From assembly GCA_903866255.1 (NCBI GenBank), contig CAIPMW010000008.1:1-36647 (forward strand): a stretch of DNA of 36,647 bases. Reading direction: 5' to 3'. The DNA is from an uncultured Chlorobiaceae bacterium (GTDB taxonomy: Bacteria; Bacteroidota; Chlorobiia; Chlorobiales; Chlorobiaceae). Positions 33,629 to 36,647 of this stretch are shown one piece after another; within the stretch, counting starts at the first letter, position 1, and every line of letters starts with the position of its first letter. The notes below the pieces were generated by a model. It was not told where the DNA came from. It did no database searches and saw only the letters and a program-made list of their open reading frames with translations. A program made the translations under genes and the position numbers.

Positions 33629-35089
33629 TCAACCCAGTGGCATCATTTTTCCCACAACCTCAGAGGCATAAAAAGATTGCTTCGGGTTGTGCATAAGCTC
33701 AAGAAATCGTTCCAGGAGAAAGGTTTGTCCCCCGGCCTTCAGAGTCAAATCTATTCTCCCCCTGTTGCTCACATCCTCGGCAATGATGTCCACCCAGAAG
33801 CCAACAAAGAAAGCAAAGAGCACGCTGGCGTAAAAGCCCTCGTAACGCTCAATGTGATTATTGGTGTAGTTATTATAGGCAATACTCGCAAAAAGGTGGC
33901 GGATAACAGACTCCAATTTTGTAACATCTCCGGTTTCGATAACATCAAGCAGCTCATCGTGGAGCAGCTCTTTTTCCGAAACGCTGATCATCGATTGCAG
34001 GATAGCGTCATTAAAACTAATCTGCACCTCCTTGTTGGGAAAACCCAGCTCATATCGAACTCCCGTACCCGACGGCATCAGGCGCTTTATGGTCAAATAG
34101 CCGCTCTGAAACAGAATCGTCTCCAGATTAAGATTTTCAATATCAAAGCTGTTGAGCAGAGACTTGTTGACGGACAGTCTCTCAAACCGGGGTATAAAAT
34201 AGCTGCTCTTTTTGATCAGCTCAACCAGGAAACGCGGCGTACCGGTTTCAAACCAGTAATTGTCAAACTCATAATTGTTTTTGATAAAGAGCATGATATC
34301 AAAAGGGTTATAGACCTTGTCACCCAAAAAGTTATAGCCGTTGTACCACCGTTTGACCTGTTCCATATCCACACCTTCGAGATAGGGGGCAAACGTGGTG
34401 TCGAGGTCAAGCTGGGTGTAGCCGCAGACATTGCCAAAGGCAGGGTTGAGGCTGATGTCTTCAAGATTGTTCAGGCCGCTGAAAATCGACACTTTGGGGA
34501 ATTTGCTCACCCCGGTGAGAAAGGCGAAGCGCAGGTACTCGTGATTCTCCTTGATCTTTGTGTAAAAGTCACGCATTCCATCACGGATGAGCAGGGCCTC
34601 AGGAATGTTCTCAATATTGTCCAGAATCGGTTTGTCGTACTCATCAATCAGGATGACCACCTTGTGATGATATTTCTCATAAGCTTTCTCGATTAATTCT
34701 GCGAAGAAGTGTTGTGGCCTGACTCTGTTTTAACACTTTAGCCCAAGTCGCTTCTCATTGGATTGGAGTATGAACAATAAATCCGCCTCCGGATCGGCTT
34801 TCGAGTGAATACCGCCACTAAAGCTGATTTTGATGACCGGATATTTCACCTCCCAGTTCCACTGCTCCTCAATCAGCAGACCCCGGAACAGCTCCCGATT
34901 TCCCTCAAATATATTTTTCAGAGTGTCGAGAAACAGGCTTTTCCCGAATCGCCGGGGCCGCGACAGAAAGACATATTTAAAGTTGTCGATCAGGCTACAG
35001 GCTATCCCCGTTTTGTCGATATAGAGGTAATTCTCGTTTATAATCTCGCTGAGGGTCTTTATTCCTACTGGCAGCTTTTTCATCGTCAT
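33629..35089 (-). pseudogene. AAA-ATPase-like / PD-(D/E)XK nuclease superfamily gene, broken
   Basis: The start is an ATG at 35089 or 35083. The N-terminal part has MKKLPVGIKTLSEIINENYLYIDKTG and Walker A SRPRRFGKSLFLDTL, typical of AAA-ATPase-like (pfam09820) proteins. An in-frame TAA at 34730-34732 interrupts it after GLKC. The same frame then continues without shift as NRVRPQHFFAELIEKAYEKY and Walker B-like VVILIDEYDKPILDN, down to a PD-(D/E)XK_9 region with GRIDLTLKAGGQTFLLE. After LLE the sequence changes to RFLELMHNP..., so the expected E-x-K of the nuclease active site is lost. There are thus two lesions: a nonsense codon and a truncated 3' end. Intact members are about 500-520 residues, common in Chlorobi and Bacteroidetes, of unclear role. 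Confidence 0.85.
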
Positions 35090-35435
35090 CCTATAAGTCC
35101 ATCGCAGGTATAAACACTCCAACAGATCAGCAACGCCGTTTAACACTTGTTTACTACACACCGAAATATATAACTTTTTTACATAAAATGAGTCAGACAC
35201 CTCAGTGTTGACGAACTACTCTTTCCCTGCGAATGTATGAATCACGAAAAACATGATCTGGTATGCAGTGAGCACCGCTTTTCGGGACTAATCATGCGCA
35301 TTTGTGTCGTTGAGTCCGGCGCTTTCCGTGTCGAACAATGGTCAGATTTCACCAATCTGATAACATCGTAGAGATGCTACAAGAGTCTGATAATCCCCAA
35401 AAATAATTTTCAAAGATGCCTCTGTCAACAAAACA
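35090..35435. other. 346-bp gene-poor remnant region
   Basis: Between the broken AAA-ATPase-like gene and the asd remnant. No reading frame longer than a few dozen codons has family likeness, and no RNA gene or strong hairpin was seen. It probably holds decayed sequence and the old promoter of the AAA-ATPase-like gene. Confidence 0.5.
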
Positions 35436-35699
35436 TCAATTCTTCGCAACAATAACCTCAGCAATCTGCACCGCATTGGCGGCGGCACCTTTGCGCAGGT
35501 TATCAGTCACAATCCACATATTCAGCGTTTGCGGATGCCAGTAAATCTCGTCTGATGCGCCCGACAAACACCTCGTCGCGCTCGCAGAAGGCCTGCGGCA
35601 TGGTATAAATGAGTCATCCTGCAGGATAATGCCCTGCATCGTGCGAAAAAGCTCGCGGACGCAGTCAATATCAAAATCCATGGCCTGCTCAATGTTTGG
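35436..35699 (-). pseudogene. asd: 3' remnant of aspartate-semialdehyde dehydrogenase gene
   Basis: Only about the last 90 codons remain, split over two frames. Frame A gives NIEQAMDFDIDCVRELFRTM followed by QGIILQDDSFIP. A one-base loss near 35601 moves it to MPQAFCERDEVFVGRIRRD. A second shift near 35545 returns to HPQTLNMWIVTDNLRKGAA, then NAVQIAEVIV. Together these read as the Asd C-terminal dimerisation/catalytic part, whose end in intact enzymes is DNLRKGAA.NAVQIAE. The N-terminal NADP-binding part and catalytic Cys are absent. A functional asd presumably exists elsewhere. It ends 33 bp from the P-type ATPase gene's stop. Confidence 0.8.
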
Positions 35700-35731
35700 C
35701 GACTCACTTCATAAGGGGAGAACAACGTTTT

Positions 35732-36647
35732 TTAACCGGCATCAGCCCTGCGCATCCGGAACCACTTCAGCGCTTCAAACCAGAGCACACTCCCAATCCC
35801 GGCAAAGAACGCGAGCAGCAAATCAGTGGAATCTAAAGCCGAAAATCTGAACAGGGTAACAAAAAAGGGCACATAAAGCACAACGCCCAAAAACAGGAGC
35901 GCCCCGGCAACCACCGGCAGCAGCGCCATATTGGGGTACCGCAAGGTGGCAGCGAAGGTGCAGCTCCAGGAGCGATTGGTGAGAATCAAGCCGAGATTTG
36001 AAATCATCAGTGTGGTAAAGGTCAAGGCGCGCACCTCCTGCTCGCTCTCTCCCCGGGAGCAGGCCAAAAGGAACACCCCAAGAACAACCACAAGAACCAC
36101 AATGCCCTGCATCAGGCTGAGCAGAACGGTCGTGCGGCTGAATAACGGCTCCCGGGAGTTGCGGGGTTGACGGCTCATGACATCTCTCTCCTCCCCCTCG
36201 GCTTCAAAGACGATGGAGCAGGCAGGATCAATAATAAGTTGCAAAAAAGCGATATGGGCAGGCAGCAAAAGAAGCGGCCACTGAAACAGCACCGGAAGGA
36301 GGGAGAGCCCGGCAATGGGAACATGAATAGCAAGAATGTAGGCAATGGCTTTGCGGATATTATCAAAGATCCTGCGACCAAGTTTAATTGCCTGCACTAT
36401 CGACGAAAAATCGTCATCAAGCAACACCAGTGAGGCTGACTCACGGGCCACATCCGTACCGCGTCCGCCCATTGCGATGCCAATGTTGGCGGCTTTCAGT
36501 GCCGGTGCATCATTCACCCCGTCACCAGTCATGGCAACAATCTCCCCGTTGGCCTTGAGGGCCGTCACCAGACGCAATTTCTGTTCCGGCACAACCCTGG
36601 CAAAAATATTCACCTCATTGATGCGCTCCTGCAGCTCCTTGTCCGTC
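35732..36647 (-). CDS. P-type cation-transporting ATPase, C-terminal part (5' outside window)
   Basis: About 305 C-terminal residues are visible and the frame stays open to the window edge ([23 protein letters not shown]). The hinge [22 protein letters not shown], the distal end of the P domain, is intact, followed by [13 protein letters not shown] and six predicted transmembrane helices. In the M5/M6 region [16 protein letters not shown] replaces the N..TD..PA pattern of classical P2 pumps, so ion specificity (Ca, Mg, Na/K-like) cannot be assigned. Phosphorylation site DKTGT lies outside the window. It is the last gene read towards the asd remnant. Confidence 0.92.
   Translation of the reverse strand, partial: TDKELQERINEVNIFARVVPEQKLRLVTALKANGEIVAMTGDGVNDAPALKAANIGIAMGGRGTDVARESASLVLLDDDFSSIVQAIKLGRRIFDNIRKAIAYILAIHVPIAGLSLLPVLFQWPLLLLPAHIAFLQLIIDPACSIVFEAEGEERDVMSRQPRNSREPLFSRTTVLLSLMQGIVVLVVVLGVFLLACSRGESEQEVRALTFTTLMISNLGLILTNRSWSCTFAATLRYPNMALLPVVAGALLFLGVVLYVPFFVTLFRFSALDSTDLLLAFFAGIGSVLWFEALKWFRMRRADAG

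Noticed and set aside
33611-34696. Plus-strand 361-codon frame
   Set aside because: It is antisense to the AAA-ATPase/PD-(D/E)XK pseudogene, whose minus-strand protein has clear family motifs.

Overview
The window looks like a chromosomal segment of a green sulfur bacterium (Chlorobi; Chlorobium/Pelodictyon lineage). The main grounds are a (bacterio)chlorophyll synthase, the ribosomal cluster rplM-rpsI-rpsB-tsf with pyrH close by, a Gram-negative LptD/OstA outer-membrane protein, and moderate GC. Species assignment is inference only; no rRNA gene is present.

Region 1 (1-13.3 kb, minus strand) is an accessory cell-surface cluster read from 13.3 kb towards 1. Two paralogous, signal-peptide-less VCBS/cadherin-like proteins with dockerin-like C-termini (10026-13286 and 5365-9834) come first. 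A 1374-residue protein follows (976-5100) with a DUF4347 caspase-like N-terminal domain carrying a His/Cys pair, VCBS and Ig-like repeats, and a glycine-rich hydrophobic tail. Its 3' end overlaps a TPR/GT41 (OGT/SPINDLY-type) glycosyltransferase (1-991, cut by the window edge). The layout suggests large adhesins made together with a cytoplasmic glycosyltransferase that could modify them before export. No type I secretion genes are visible, so they must lie elsewhere. Repeats within and between the adhesin genes are nearly identical at DNA level, indicating recent amplification or gene conversion.

Region 2 (13.7-20.1 kb) is housekeeping: recX (plus), then on the minus strand pyrH, tsf, rpsB, rpsI, rplM, and groES-groEL under a perfect CIRCE (HrcA) operator. 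Two strong hairpin terminators separate the units.

Region 3 (20.2-27.5 kb) holds a small unknown gene, a palindromic dispersed-type repeat in which two neighbouring genes end, uvrA, an Rrf2-type regulator with three cysteines, an alpha/beta hydrolase and an lptD-like gene.

Region 4 (27.5-33.4 kb) holds trpB, tRNA-Gly(GCC), a membrane-anchored SET-domain protein, a BchG/ChlG-type synthase overlapping a family-2 glycosyltransferase by ATGA, a Rap1a/Tai-like gene apparently lacking a signal peptide, a predicted exported MsrB-MsrA fusion coupled to a PAP2 phosphatase, and tRNA-Val(CAC).

Region 5 (33.4-36.6 kb) is degraded: a DUF-type AAA-ATPase/PD-(D/E)XK gene with an in-frame stop and a lost nuclease end, a frameshifted 3' fragment of an aspartate-semialdehyde dehydrogenase gene, and the C-terminal part of a P-type cation ATPase running off the window.
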